The notes beneath the pieces are model-generated. The model did no database searches. It was not told where the DNA came from and saw nothing but the letters and a program-made list of their open reading frames with translations. Positions 17,245 to 26,347 of a stretch of 64,000 bases of DNA are shown here, one piece after another. Position numbers and translations under genes: made by a program. The stretch covers positions 62,001 to 126,000 of the forward strand of contig CAYXUU010000004.1 in NCBI GenBank assembly GCA_964468645.1, read 5' to 3'. This stretch comes from JAIOZK01 sp964468645 (lineage in GTDB: Bacteria > Bacteroidota > Bacteroidia > Bacteroidales > JAIOZK01). Position 1 is the first letter of the stretch; each line of letters opens with the position of its first letter.

Positions 17245-18840
17245 ATGGCTGAAATTAAACCTGCCGAAGTATCTGCAATTTTACGACAACAACTTGCCGG
17301 ATTTAAAGACGATGCCAAGTTAGAAGAAATAGGAACTGTTCTGGAAGTTGGAGATGGAATTGCCAGGATTTACGGATTGTTGAATGTAGAAGCCGGAGAA
17401 CTGATAGAATTTGAAAAAACCGGCGTAATGGGTATCGTTCTGAATCTTGAAGAAGACAACGTTGGTGCAGTTCTCCTGGGAGAGAGCAATGAAATTAAAG
17501 AAGGTGATGTTGTTAAGCGAACCGGCAGAATAGCCTCAATACAGGTATCTGAAAATATGCTGGGGCGCGTTATCAACACCCTCGGTGAACCCATCGACGG
17601 TAAAGGTGAAATTAAGGGCCCCTTTTATGAAATGCCACTTGAGCGAAAAGCACCGGGTGTTATTTTTCGTCAGCCTGTTAATGAACCCCTTCAAACCGGA
17701 ATCAAGGCAATAGATGCCATGATCCCCATCGGACGTGGACAGCGTGAGTTGATCATCGGCGACAGGCAAACAGGAAAAACTACCATTGCCCTGGATACCA
17801 TTATCAATCAAAAAGAGAATTACGATAAGGGAGAACCCGTTTACTGTATTTATGTTGCCACAGGACAGAAAGGATCTTCAGTGGCCAATATTGTTAAGTC
17901 ACTCGAAGATCACGGCGCCATGCCCTATACCATTGTGATCTCTGCAACGGCTTCCGAGCCGGCTGCCATGCAGTTTTATGCTCCATTTGCAGGTGCATCC
18001 ATTGGTGAATATTTCAGAGATACCGGCCGGCCGGCTCTTGTGATTTACGATGACCTGTCGAAACAAGCCGTAGCCTATCGGGAGGTTTCTCTTTTGCTGC
18101 GTCGTCCTCCCGGTCGTGAGGCTTATCCGGGTGATGTTTTTTATCTCCATTCAAGATTGCTTGAAAGAGCAGCTAAAATCATCGAAGCGGAAGATGTGGC
18201 TAAAGATATGAATGACCTACCCGATTCCCTTAAAAATATCGTTAAAGGTGGCGGATCATTAACGGCCCTGCCTATCATCGAAACCCAGGCGGGTGATGTA
18301 TCAGCATACATCCCTACCAATGTTATTTCGATCACCGACGGACAGATTTTCCTTGAAACCAACCTGTTTAATGCAGGTGTTCGCCCGGCTATAAACGTTG
18401 GCATCTCTGTATCAAGGGTTGGTGGTAATGCGCAGATCAAATCAATGAAAAAAATCGCCGGAACCCTCAAACTTGACCAGGCACAATTCCGTGAACTGGA
18501 AGCTTTTGCAAAGTTTGGTTCAGACCTTGATCCTGCAACGATGGCTATCCTCAACAAGGGAAGAAGAAATGTGGAGATCCTGAAACAGGATATTTTTTCA
18601 CCTATGCCCGTCGACCATCAAATTGCAATTATTTACTGTGGTACTAAAAACCTGTTAAAGAAAGTTCCTGTTAACAGTGTCAGGGATTTTGAAACGGAAT
18701 ATCTGCACCTGATGGAAACACATCATCAGGATACATTAAAAAGCCTTGCCTCTGGTAGATTAACCGAGGAAGATATGAAGGTTATGACAAAAGCTGCCGA
18801 AGATGTGGCGAAAAAATATGAAAAAAGTAAAGTCGAATAG
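17245..18840 (+). CDS. atpA: F1Fo ATP synthase subunit alpha
   Basis: A 531-residue regulatory nucleotide-binding subunit of F1. Walker A is GDRQTGKT at about residues 172-179, the Walker B region is ALVIYDDLSKQAVAYR, and the signature PAINVGISVSRVGGNAQ is intact. The N-terminal beta-barrel begins near EEIGTVLEVGDGIARIYGL. It lies between atpH and atpG with short spacers (20 and 22 bases). Confidence 0.97.
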   Translation: MAEIKPAEVSAILRQQLAGFKDDAKLEEIGTVLEVGDGIARIYGLLNVEAGELIEFEKTGVMGIVLNLEEDNVGAVLLGESNEIKEGDVVKRTGRIASIQVSENMLGRVINTLGEPIDGKGEIKGPFYEMPLERKAPGVIFRQPVNEPLQTGIKAIDAMIPIGRGQRELIIGDRQTGKTTIALDTIINQKENYDKGEPVYCIYVATGQKGSSVANIVKSLEDHGAMPYTIVISATASEPAAMQFYAPFAGASIGEYFRDTGRPALVIYDDLSKQAVAYREVSLLLRRPPGREAYPGDVFYLHSRLLERAAKIIEAEDVAKDMNDLPDSLKNIVKGGGSLTALPIIETQAGDVSAYIPTNVISITDGQIFLETNLFNAGVRPAINVGISVSRVGGNAQIKSMKKIAGTLKLDQAQFRELEAFAKFGSDLDPATMAILNKGRRNVEILKQDIFSPMPVDHQIAIIYCGTKNLLKKVPVNSVRDFETEYLHLMETHHQDTLKSLASGRLTEEDMKVMTKAAEDVAKKYEKSKVE

Positions 18841-18862
18841 GCTCCTTTAAAAAAGAATAAGT

Positions 18863-19750
18863 ATGCCCAGTTTAAAAGAGGTTAGAAATAGAATTACATC
18901 TGTTCAATCAACACAACAGATTACCAGTGCCATGAAGATGGTGGCTGCCTCTAAACTGAGAAAAGCCCAGAATGCCATTCTTGCGATGCGGCCTTACGCC
19001 TCTAAGCTTCGTGAGCTGATGCAAAACCTCAGTTCAAGCTTTGAAGATATGGATGAGAATGTTTATGCTGACGAGAGAAAACCGGAAAACATCCTGATCA
19101 TTACAATTACATCTAACAAGGGTCTCTGCGGTTCCTTCAATGCAAATATTATTAAGGCTACTAACAGACTTATTAGGAAGAATTATTCGGAGCAGTTTGC
19201 TGCTGATAATCTGCATCTTTTCTGTGTCGGGAAAAAAGGATATGAGTTTTATAAAAAATCAAAAATTAAAAACCTGACATTTAATACTGATATTCTTGAT
19301 CATCTGAGTTTTGAAAGCACTATTCCGATTGCAAAGGACCTGATGGAACAATTTGCCCTAAAAAAATACGATAAGATAGAGATTGTTTACAACCAGTTTA
19401 AAAATGCCGCTGTACAATGGTTGGTTGTGGAACAATACTTACCCTTGATCCCTCCTGCCGAAGGAGAGGATAATGAAATCGTAAACCAGGCTGATTATTT
19501 TTTCGAGCCTAATAAGGTTGATATAGTTACAGAATTAATACCAAAGACGCTCAAGATACAGCTTTACAAGGCGCTTCTTGATTCTTATGCTTCCGAACAG
19601 GGTGCAAGGATGACGGCGATGCATAAGGCCACCGATAATGCACAGGAATTGCTTATCGATCTTCGCCTGAAATATAACAAAGCTCGCCAGGCAGCTATTA
19701 CCAGTGAATTGCTTGAAATAATCAGCGGTGCAGAGGCACTTAAGGGGTAG
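18863..19750 (+). CDS. atpG: F1Fo ATP synthase subunit gamma
   Basis: A 295-residue central-shaft subunit. The N-terminal helix MPSLKEVRNRITSVQSTQQI and the C-terminal helix (GARMTAMHKATDNAQELL, then YNKARQAAITSELLEI) form the coiled coil that rotates inside the alpha3-beta3 ring. The middle Rossmann-like domain starts near ENILIITITSNKGLCGSFN. It is the last gene of the atp block. Confidence 0.96.
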   Translation: MPSLKEVRNRITSVQSTQQITSAMKMVAASKLRKAQNAILAMRPYASKLRELMQNLSSSFEDMDENVYADERKPENILIITITSNKGLCGSFNANIIKATNRLIRKNYSEQFAADNLHLFCVGKKGYEFYKKSKIKNLTFNTDILDHLSFESTIPIAKDLMEQFALKKYDKIEIVYNQFKNAAVQWLVVEQYLPLIPPAEGEDNEIVNQADYFFEPNKVDIVTELIPKTLKIQLYKALLDSYASEQGARMTAMHKATDNAQELLIDLRLKYNKARQAAITSELLEIISGAEALKG

Positions 19751-19882
19751 AAGTATTACTACGTATTTTTTCTTGAATATTTATTTGATCATTCATCACT
19801 TTCTGAGTTCAGATCGTGACTTTGTGAGTTATTTGAAATTGCATGGAGATTTTATAAGACACCATTGATTTCAATTCATTAA

Positions 19883-19913
19883 TTGATCCCCATCCGCTTT
19901 TTTCATATATTTG
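19883..19913 (+). promoter_or_regulatory. predicted promoter of GTG-start T9SS gene
   Basis: TTG (19883-19885) and TATATTTG (19906-19913, consensus TAnnTTTG) are 20 bases apart, with the GTG start 23 bases downstream. The position supports that start. Confidence 0.6.
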
Positions 19914-19935
19914 AATCAATACTAATTCAATATCT

Positions 19936-21678
19936 GTGATAAAATATGCGTTTTACATATTAACAATCTTTCTCCCGGATTTCGTTTTTCCACAGTCTTC
20001 AAACATCTCTTCGAATAATTCAAAAGATACCAAACCTATCGACTTATATCATTTGTCCGGTTCGCCTGTTGAAACTTCCAAGGAAATAAAGCATATATTC
20101 CCTGTATATGACGCTATCGATCATGAAGAACATAATTGTTTTAGTCAAAATCAAAGATGGGAAGTATACTTTGGCCTGCAAAACAGGAAAGACTGGGTGA
20201 ATGATGTAATTGAAACTTATGATAAAGGTTACTTTATACTTGGAGGATATGAATTGGGTTATGGAGTTGACGAATGGGATATTAAAACCGATCTTAATGG
20301 AACAATACTATATGAGAAGATTGTACAATATATTGATAATATTGCCTTTAGGGCTGCTGCCCAGGATTCAAATGGAAATATTTATGTTAGTGGAGTAATC
20401 GTAGTTGGTGGGCAAACTTGGCCAAATATCGTCAAGTTTGATTCCTGTGGTAACAAACAATGGTGCAGGATTTACGTATGGGATGGTGAATTTACAGATG
20501 GCTGGGCACAGGATATTGTAATAGGTCATACTGGCGAGGTTGTTTTACTTGTCCATTTAAATAGTATTGAACAAAATAAACAGGAATTTCTTTTTGGACT
20601 CGATACAGAAGGAAATTTATTGTGGGCTAATGCATATGCAACAAAAGATAATTATCCTTTAATCGGTTTAACAAGTAGTAGAAAACTATATCGATTAAAT
20701 GATGAATATTTCATTTGCGGCTATTGTTACTGGCCTTTTCCCGGAAATCCGGGCCATAAGTTCTTAAGACCTTTTTATATAGGAATTGACAGCAACTTCA
20801 ATGAAAAATGGATATTGCCTTTTGCGGTATCGGATTCGATTTTTGGCATAGCATATTCATGCATTGCTCTAAACAATACCCTAATTATGGGTGCAGGTAA
20901 ACGGAGATATTATGGACAACCCACAAATTCTTTGCTTATGTTCTTTAATACAAATGGTGATGAACTTGGTTTTAACAATATTTATAATGAACAAATAGGC
21001 CCTGATATTATTTCCAATGTCATCAGCGATGTAGAAAGAATTAATGATACTTTGTTTATTGCCAGTGCGAGTGTTGAAAATTATCCGGAGAATTATGTAC
21101 TGAGTGAATTCGTCTTTGATACTGCTGCTACATTACATAATTTGCAGGTTAGACAATATATTGGTGGATCACCTAATCTTATTAAAACAACCAACAATGA
21201 ATTTTTAATCACCGGCGATGTTATAATAAATAGTAATGATTGGGATATTTTATTATACAAAATCAATGAAAGCCTTGAATCCGTGGCTTTTGATACTACA
21301 CAACAGACCTATGACAGCTTATGCCCTCATCAAATACCATCAGACACAATAAACCTAACCGATTGCCTGATTATTGTTGATATTGATGAGGTTCCAACAC
21401 CCAGTGAATACTATGCCGGGCTTGGTACGATTCCCTTTATAATGTACCCTAATCCGGCTAAAGATCAGATCAACCTTTCTTTCGAAAACACAGAACATCA
21501 CAATAATATTCAATTATTTTGCTATGATATCTATGGCCGTTTATTGCATCAGGAAGAGATTTTTTCCGGTCAGTCTGAAAAAGAACTTGACATTTCAAGC
21601 TGGGGTAGAGGAATGTATGTTGCCGTTATCACAAGTAATTGTAAGTTTGTTGGAAAAGGCAAGTTTGTTAAAAACTAA
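19936..21678 (+). CDS. secreted protein with T9SS type A sorting domain (GTG start)
   Basis: A 580-residue protein starting at GTG 19936. A short signal peptide (YAFYILTIFLPDFVFPQ) is followed by a repeat-rich body in which segments such as GYFILGGYELGYG, GNIYVSGVIVVGG and YFICGYCYWPF recur. This resembles the blades of a beta-propeller in cell-surface T9SS proteins. The C-terminal sorting domain begins at FIMYPNPAKDQINLSFEN and ends GKGKFVKN. No enzyme motif is visible. The XRE gene starts only 4 bases after the stop. Confidence 0.8.
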   Translation: MIKYAFYILTIFLPDFVFPQSSNISSNNSKDTKPIDLYHLSGSPVETSKEIKHIFPVYDAIDHEEHNCFSQNQRWEVYFGLQNRKDWVNDVIETYDKGYFILGGYELGYGVDEWDIKTDLNGTILYEKIVQYIDNIAFRAAAQDSNGNIYVSGVIVVGGQTWPNIVKFDSCGNKQWCRIYVWDGEFTDGWAQDIVIGHTGEVVLLVHLNSIEQNKQEFLFGLDTEGNLLWANAYATKDNYPLIGLTSSRKLYRLNDEYFICGYCYWPFPGNPGHKFLRPFYIGIDSNFNEKWILPFAVSDSIFGIAYSCIALNNTLIMGAGKRRYYGQPTNSLLMFFNTNGDELGFNNIYNEQIGPDIISNVISDVERINDTLFIASASVENYPENYVLSEFVFDTAATLHNLQVRQYIGGSPNLIKTTNNEFLITGDVIINSNDWDILLYKINESLESVAFDTTQQTYDSLCPHQIPSDTINLTDCLIIVDIDEVPTPSEYYAGLGTIPFIMYPNPAKDQINLSFENTEHHNNIQLFCYDIYGRLLHQEEIFSGQSEKELDISSWGRGMYVAVITSNCKFVGKGKFVKN

Positions 21679-21682
21679 AACA

Positions 21683-21982
21683 ATGACAAATTATAAAGGA
21701 GTTAATGATTTTGACGAGTTGCTCGACAGAGAATACGGAAAGATTGGTTCCGATGCCCGGAATGAATATGAGGAAAAAGCCCAGATGTTCATTATCAGCG
21801 AAATGTTAAAAGAGGCTAGGAAAGAAGCAAATTTAACACAGGAGCAATTGGCTGAAAGGGCAGGAACCAAAAAAAGCTATATTTCCAAAATTGAAAATGC
21901 CAAGGGGAATATTCAGCTTTCAACGCTGATTAGGATATTCGAAAAAGGATTAAACAGGAAAATAGGCCTAACTTTCCTTTAA
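21683..21982 (+). CDS. XRE-family HTH regulator (antitoxin-like)
   Basis: A 99-residue protein starting at ATG 21683, the first start outside the preceding gene. The N-terminal half is charged and helical; the C-terminal half is an HTH_3 domain: EARKEANLTQEQLAERAGTK, then SYISKIENAKGNIQLSTLIR. The layout matches HigA-type antitoxins, but no HigB-like toxin gene lies on either side (a T9SS protein before, ferritin after). It may be an orphan regulator. It follows the T9SS gene by 4 bases, so it is probably read from the same transcript. Confidence 0.85.
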   Translation: MTNYKGVNDFDELLDREYGKIGSDARNEYEEKAQMFIISEMLKEARKEANLTQEQLAERAGTKKSYISKIENAKGNIQLSTLIRIFEKGLNRKIGLTFL

Positions 21983-21994
21983 GTAAAGAATTAT

Positions 21995-22002
21995 TAATTT
22001 TG
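21995..22002 (+). promoter_or_regulatory. predicted -7 element of ferritin gene
   Basis: TAATTTTG matches TAnnTTTG, 27 bases before the ferritin start codon. Confidence 0.5.
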
Positions 22003-22028
22003 GTGCCTGAAATTTAAAAACAAACATC

Positions 22029-22541
22029 ATGATCAAATCAATCATCGAAGACGCAATTAACGAACAGATAAAAAAAGAAGAGTATTCCTCACGCCTATAT
22101 CTTGCCATGGCTTCATGGTGCGAAAAAGAGGGTTATCCTGGTGCTGCTGATTTCCTTTACGAACATTCGGATGAAGAACGCCAGCATATGCTCAAATTTG
22201 TCCATTACCTTAACGACAGGGGCGGATATGCAGTGCAAAAGGATATCGAAGCGCCTCCAACCAGTTTTGAATCGCTCAAGACAATGTTCGAGGAGATATT
22301 AAAACACGAAGAGTTTATCACTAGCTCTATCAATGAATTGTTTGGCCTGGTTAATTCAGAACAGGATTTCACCACGGCAAACTTCCTTCAGTGGTTTATC
22401 ACCGAGCAGATAGAAGAAGAAAGCCTGTTCAGGGGAGTCCTTGATAAGTTCAATCTTGCCGAAGGCGCCAAAGGCGGATTGTTCCATATCGATAAGGAAC
22501 TGGGCGGAATGGCTGTTACACCAGCGGAACCGGAAGCCTAA
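22029..22541 (+). CDS. ftnA: ferritin
   Basis: A 170-residue non-haem ferritin that oxidises Fe(II) and stores it in a 24-subunit shell. The ferroxidase ligands are visible in EEYSSRLYLAMASWCEKEG (helix A), the YEHSDEERQHMLKF segment with its Glu-x-x-His pair (helix B), and QWFITEQIEEESLF (helix D). No haem-binding Met is evident. It has its own predicted promoter and an inverted repeat after the stop. Confidence 0.94.
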   Translation: MIKSIIEDAINEQIKKEEYSSRLYLAMASWCEKEGYPGAADFLYEHSDEERQHMLKFVHYLNDRGGYAVQKDIEAPPTSFESLKTMFEEILKHEEFITSSINELFGLVNSEQDFTTANFLQWFITEQIEEESLFRGVLDKFNLAEGAKGGLFHIDKELGGMAVTPAEPEA

Positions 22542-22550
22542 GATTATTTT

Positions 22551-22648
22551 GATATCCGAATTTCGATTAACGATATGCGATTTTTGAAGTATTTATAAAT
22601 CGTAGATAGATCTAAAATCGTATATCGTTAATCGGTGTTCGTTATTCA
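22551..22648. repeat. imperfect inverted repeat after ferritin
   Basis: The left arm (gatatccgaatttcgattaa, then cgatatgcgattttt) is largely complementary to the right arm (aaaatcgtatatcgttaatc, then ggtgttcgtta), around a 28-base loop. It separates ferritin from the convergent DUF3109 gene and may end transcription from either side. Confidence 0.7.
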
Positions 22649-22717
22649 AAAACAAACAGGCTGAATTTCTCAAAGAATCATAATGGCTTTTGATATAATC
22701 TTTTCTGATGAATATCC

Positions 22718-23284
22718 TTATTCATCCTCCTCAATCTGCCGGCAAAGCTTATCATACCATTCCTTCCCGTATTGCCGTACCAGGGCATCTTTGCAAAACT
22801 TATAAATGGGAGTGCCTTTATTCTTCCCCTTGGCCAGGGCATCCTTGCAGATATGCCACTGGTGAAAATTTACGGCATCATAATCCTTATAATTAACAAT
22901 TCTTATCGGATACAGGTGACAGGAAATGGGTTTCCTGAATGAGGTCCTGCCATCCATATGGGCTATCTCAATGGCACAATAAGCCATGCCATTTTCCTCG
23001 AAATTAGCGTAGGCACATTCGTCATTGCCAACCAGGGGGGTAACCAGGGCCCCTGATGCATCATAATCAAAAACACCATATTTTTCCACTTCTCTTCTTC
23101 CCTTCTCTGTCATGTATGGTTTAATATAGTCTATATCATCTTCAAGTAATGCTACTTCCTCTTCTTCCAGGGGTGCGCCGGCATCGCCATCAACGCAGCA
23201 GGCACCAAAGCATTTATCAATATCGCAATGGAAGCAGACATCACGGATATCGTCTGATACGAATTTGTCGTCAACAATGATCAT
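22718..23284 (-). CDS. DUF3109 family cysteine-cluster protein
   Basis: 188 residues from ATG 23284, chosen because MIIVDDKFVSDDIRDVCFHC is the usual family start; a longer frame reaches 23332 but runs into the intergenic repeat. A cysteine cluster (CFHCDIDKCFGACCVDGDAG) opens the protein and further Cys/His residues follow (AYCAIEIAHMDG, ISCHLYPIRI, HICKDAL). The pattern suggests metal or iron-sulfur binding, as in YkgJ-like proteins. No function is established. Confidence 0.85.
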   Translation of the reverse strand: MIIVDDKFVSDDIRDVCFHCDIDKCFGACCVDGDAGAPLEEEEVALLEDDIDYIKPYMTEKGRREVEKYGVFDYDASGALVTPLVGNDECAYANFEENGMAYCAIEIAHMDGRTSFRKPISCHLYPIRIVNYKDYDAVNFHQWHICKDALAKGKNKGTPIYKFCKDALVRQYGKEWYDKLCRQIEEDE

Positions 23285-23295
23285 ATTGTAAAAAT

Positions 23296-23450
23296 AACAA
23301 AATACAAATCCCAAATCCCAAATAAGCACCAATATTCAATGATCAAAATCCCAAACTCCTGAAAGTACACTGTTTTGGTCATTGGTTATTCTTATTTGGA
23401 ATTTATTTGAGATTTGGGATTTGTTCATTGGAATTTTGAATATACAGAAG
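23296..23450. repeat. dispersed intergenic inverted repeat (AAATAAGCACCAAT family), copy upstream of argF
   Basis: The left arm (caaatcccaaataagcacca, then atattcaatgatcaaaatcc) is largely complementary to the right arm (gttttggtcattggttattc, then ttatttggaatttatttgag). Nearly the same left-arm text recurs after glyS (47940-47990) and, more diverged, before it (46250-46290), so this is a dispersed family. Confidence 0.75.
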
Positions 23451-23483
23451 TTGTATCGTTTTCACTTAAAAGTTCTACTTTTG
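23451..23483 (+). promoter_or_regulatory. argF: predicted promoter of argF
   Basis: TTG (23451-23453) and TACTTTTG (23476-23483, consensus TAnnTTTG) are 22 bases apart. The start codon is 35 bases downstream. Confidence 0.55.
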
Positions 23484-23517
23484 CACTCCGAATCAAAACA
23501 TTAAAAAAGATACAATT

Positions 23518-24519
23518 ATGGCATTCAATTTAAGAAACCGCAGTTTTCTGAAGTTGCTCGACTTCACCCCCAAAGAGATCAAATTTCTCCTTGATTTATC
23601 CGCTGACCTGAAAAAGGCAAAATATGCCGGAACAGAAGTACAGAAATTAACAGGAAAGAACATTGCATTGATTTTTGAAAAAGATTCAACACGCACAAGA
23701 TGTGCTTTTGAGGTGGCAGCGCTTGACCAGGGGGCTCATGTCACCTATCTTGGTCCAACAGGCTCACAGATGGGCAAAAAGGAAACCGTAAAGGATACAG
23801 CACGTGTTCTCGGAAGAATGTATGATGGCATTGAATATCGTGGCTTCGGGCAAAACATTGTTGAAGAACTGGCTGAATATTCAGGCGTTCCTGTATGGAA
23901 TGGCCTTACCAATGAATTCCACCCTACACAGATCCTCGCAGACTTCCAGACCATGATAGAACATTCTGACAAACCATTACACCAGATCTCTTTCTGTTAC
24001 CTCGGCGACGCCCGTAATAACATGGGTAACTCATTGCTTATCGGCGCTGCCAAGATGGGTATGGATTTCAGGGCTGCCGCCCCCAAGATCTGCCATCCAA
24101 CCGATGAGCTGGTTGCACAGGCCAATGAAATTGCAAAGGAAACAGGTGCAAAGATCCTCATCACAGACGATCCCGAAGAAGGTGTTAAAGGTGTTGACTT
24201 CCTTTATACCGATGTATGGGTATCGATGGGTGAATCAGATGAGGCCTGGAATGAAAGGCTGAAGGTGATGAAACCCTACCAGATCAATAAGGAATTGATG
24301 GAAAAAACAGAAAATCCAAAGGCAAAATTCCTCCATTGTCTTCCTGCATTCCACAACCGCGATACCAAAATAGGTGAAGAGATCTACCAGAAATTTGGCT
24401 TTGACGGAATGGAAGTTACTGAAGATGTTTTCGAATCGGAAGCGTCGGTTGTTTTTGATGAAGCAGAGAACAGACTGCATACCATCAAAGCGGTGATGGT
24501 GGCTACCCTCGGTAGCTAA
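23518..24519 (+). CDS. argF: ornithine carbamoyltransferase
   Basis: A 333-residue enzyme that makes citrulline from ornithine and carbamoyl phosphate. The carbamoyl-phosphate loop STRTR is at residues 57-61, HPTQILAD follows near residue 140, and the ornithine-side motif is LHCLPAFHN. The canonical HCLP motif and length favour true ornithine carbamoyltransferase over the N-succinylornithine enzyme of some Bacteroidota. No other arginine gene is in the window, so a biosynthetic or catabolic role is open. Confidence 0.93.
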   Translation: MAFNLRNRSFLKLLDFTPKEIKFLLDLSADLKKAKYAGTEVQKLTGKNIALIFEKDSTRTRCAFEVAALDQGAHVTYLGPTGSQMGKKETVKDTARVLGRMYDGIEYRGFGQNIVEELAEYSGVPVWNGLTNEFHPTQILADFQTMIEHSDKPLHQISFCYLGDARNNMGNSLLIGAAKMGMDFRAAAPKICHPTDELVAQANEIAKETGAKILITDDPEEGVKGVDFLYTDVWVSMGESDEAWNERLKVMKPYQINKELMEKTENPKAKFLHCLPAFHNRDTKIGEEIYQKFGFDGMEVTEDVFESEASVVFDEAENRLHTIKAVMVATLGS

Positions 24520-24814
24520 ATGAATCCGGGAGGGAACGCGCCCCTGTATGAATATTGAATGATATAATACCCGGAAAATACGAATTCACTCCGAAGTCGA
24601 TTGAACTGCTGATTGTTATATCAGGCTATAGTAATGTGACTTATCCGAAGTCACCACAAATCTTTATTTCATACCAGAACACCTCAATTACAATATCAAC
24701 CATCATCAGCAAAAAATAGTCCAGCCTTATCACTTCTATTAACAAGGAGTATGGCATCAGTAAAGCCTTATTGCTCGGACTTTATATTTCGGTCCTAAGG
24801 TCTGGCTAGTATTC
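24520..24814. other. gene-free boundary between argF and the accessory island
   Basis: No coding frame is visible. The words actccgaagtcgattg (24591-) and cttatccgaagtcaccac (24640-) share ATCCGAAGTC-like cores in direct orientation. It marks the switch from ordinary composition to the very AT-rich minus-strand island. Confidence 0.4.
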
Positions 24815-25114
24815 TCACATATTACCTTTCATCATCACGTAAACCAAGAGCCCAACAAAACCAATTATGAATAGAATGTAAAAGAGTTTTACAAGAGTGT
24901 TTATTTTCTTTTTGAGCTTTCTTTGTTCATCAGTGTCGCTTTTCTCCATTGGCAAAGGCAATGGGAACCAAACTCTGCCAAATACAAATGAAATGACATT
25001 ATCTGTTTTATTTTCAAAACGATGTATGTGTTTGATCCTAAAATATATTTGGACAAAACCAATAATTATGATGATTATTCCAAAAATGTATAATGTAAGT
25101 TTAAAAGTTTCCAT
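24815..25114 (-). CDS. small membrane protein, island gene
   Basis: A 99-residue protein with two predicted membrane helices: residues 6-25 (TLYIFGIIIIIIGFVQIYF) and about 75-95 (LVKLFYILFIIGFVGLLVYV). A short hydrophilic loop ending in a Lys-rich stretch joins them. I do not recognise the family. It is the last gene of the island in the direction of transcription. Confidence 0.6.
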   Translation of the reverse strand: METFKLTLYIFGIIIIIIGFVQIYFRIKHIHRFENKTDNVISFVFGRVWFPLPLPMEKSDTDEQRKLKKKINTLVKLFYILFIIGFVGLLVYVMMKGNM

Positions 25115-25221
25115 AATTTATAATGTATTTCCAGGGCATAGGCACACCTGTTGTTTCATAAAATTGCTGTCTTTAGGAGGTATTATAATTTATTTATAAC
25201 TCAAAATAATCATTCTGCTGT

Positions 25222-25692
25222 TCATACCTGCGTAATAGTAGAAATAATATCCTTGTCAAAATAGTTTTTATATAAATATAGATGCTTATTGCAATTTAGG
25301 GCAACTTTCCAGCCTTCTTCCGTTTCTCTAAAATTAATGCGAAATTTCTGAGCAGACATTTTAAGTTCATTTCTATTAATTTCTACAACTATACTTTTCA
25401 AAAAGAGAACACTAAAAGTTGAGAACTTAATATTGTTATCTGCGCTTAATTCAATACCTGAAATTGTCCTGTTCAATCTTTTTGCAAATAAAAACATTGC
25501 TACAACAAATATCCCGGATAGAATGAATATAAGGAAAACAGAAAGATATAATTGAAGTGTATTTCTCGCACCAATTACAAACAACAGTGATGCTACCACA
25601 ATAAATATAGGCGCGACATAAAAGTATTTATATAATTCTTTCTTTCTTTTTTCATAAAACAACATCCCTTTTTCATTAATTATTGAATCCAT
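25222..25692 (-). CDS. membrane protein with C-terminal soluble domain, island gene
   Basis: A 156-residue protein with two adjacent membrane helices (about residues 24-43 and 47-70) and a soluble C-terminal part of some 80 residues. That part begins at RLNRTISGIELSADNNIKF and is rich in beta strands, with a PH-like look. It differs from the four-helix family around it. It follows the 25802-26230 gene after one copy of the spacer that recurs three times in the island. Function unknown. Confidence 0.58.
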   Translation of the reverse strand: MDSIINEKGMLFYEKRKKELYKYFYVAPIFIVVASLLFVIGARNTLQLYLSVFLIFILSGIFVVAMFLFAKRLNRTISGIELSADNNIKFSTFSVLFLKSIVVEINRNELKMSAQKFRINFRETEEGWKVALNCNKHLYLYKNYFDKDIISTITQV

Positions 25693-25745
25693 AATATTAT
25701 TCTTTTAAATTTTTCCCATCAATTAGGTCTGATTGAAAATTAAAT

Positions 25746-25821
25746 CAAAGAACGTTCTGTATATGTTGATATGCTTTAATTATAGAAGATTTTATTGTTT
25801 ATCAACCGAACACTGGTGATC
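25746..25821 (-). repeat. recurrent island spacer, copy 1
   Basis: On the plus strand it reads cgttctgtatatgttgatat, then a variable stretch, then caaccgaacactggtgatc. It matches copies at 28351-28430 and 31681-31760. It includes the stop codon and last codons of the upstream four-helix gene. Confidence 0.75.
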
Positions 25822-26230
25822 TTGTTTCTAAAATAAATCTTATATAACCTGGTTCCCAAAATAGAAATGAGGTTGTAATTACAAAAAACAGAACTGTAAT
25901 CAGTATTGATAATACATGACTATTAAAAAACATTGGTTTTTGTTTGACAATTTCCCTCGCTTTTCCAGTCCGGTATAAAGTAAAATATAAAACAACAATC
26001 ATTAATAGATTAATTCCAAACATTGCATAATTACTTAATTTCTCGTTAAACAAATAGGCAATAGTTATAGCAATTAAACCTATTATTGGTAATGAAAATG
26101 AGAACCCTAACACCATTGTTGCAAGCATGTGTGGTTCACTATCTTTAAGTATCTTTTTATAAAAAAGATAGTAATAGTAATATGATGTGCTAATCATTAG
26201 ATAGTTGTTGGTATTTATCTCCTGTTTCAT
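25802..26230 (-). CDS. four-helix membrane protein of the island family
   Basis: A 142-residue protein with a Tyr-rich N-terminus (TSYYYYYLFYKKILKDSEP) that corresponds to the YIFYR motif of its relatives. Four predicted membrane helices form two pairs, separated by a basic loop (RTGKAREIVKQKP). It starts 6 bases after the remnant of a T9SS sorting-domain tail, the same arrangement as at 32149-32529. It is a diverged member of the family; a role as immunity or partner protein of the RHS system is inferred. Confidence 0.62.
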   Translation of the reverse strand: MKQEINTNNYLMISTSYYYYYLFYKKILKDSEPHMLATMVLGFSFSLPIIGLIAITIAYLFNEKLSNYAMFGINLLMIVVLYFTLYRTGKAREIVKQKPMFFNSHVLSILITVLFFVITTSFLFWEPGYIRFILETRSPVFG

Positions 26231-26236
26231 GTAACT

Positions 26237-26287
26237 TTATAGTTTCACGATCTTCCGGGTAGTGGTATTGTCAGTCATGTATAACCA
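26237..26287 (-). pseudogene. remnant of a T9SS sorting-domain C-terminus
   Basis: The minus strand reads ...TDNTTTRKIVKL followed by a stop, matching the ends of the two T9SS-YD proteins (SATAWKIVKL and STTVWKIVKL). Only about 16 codons remain before an in-frame stop. It lies directly before the 25802-26230 membrane gene, as the intact copies lie directly before theirs. Confidence 0.5.
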
Positions 26288-26347
26288 CTACTGAAATAAG
26301 CATTATCCCAAATAATGCATTAGAAAATAACTAATGCCTTACGACTA

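Noticed and set aside
21524..21682. N-terminal extension of the XRE protein
   Set aside because: It overlaps the end of the T9SS gene in another frame; the homologous part begins at ATG 21683.
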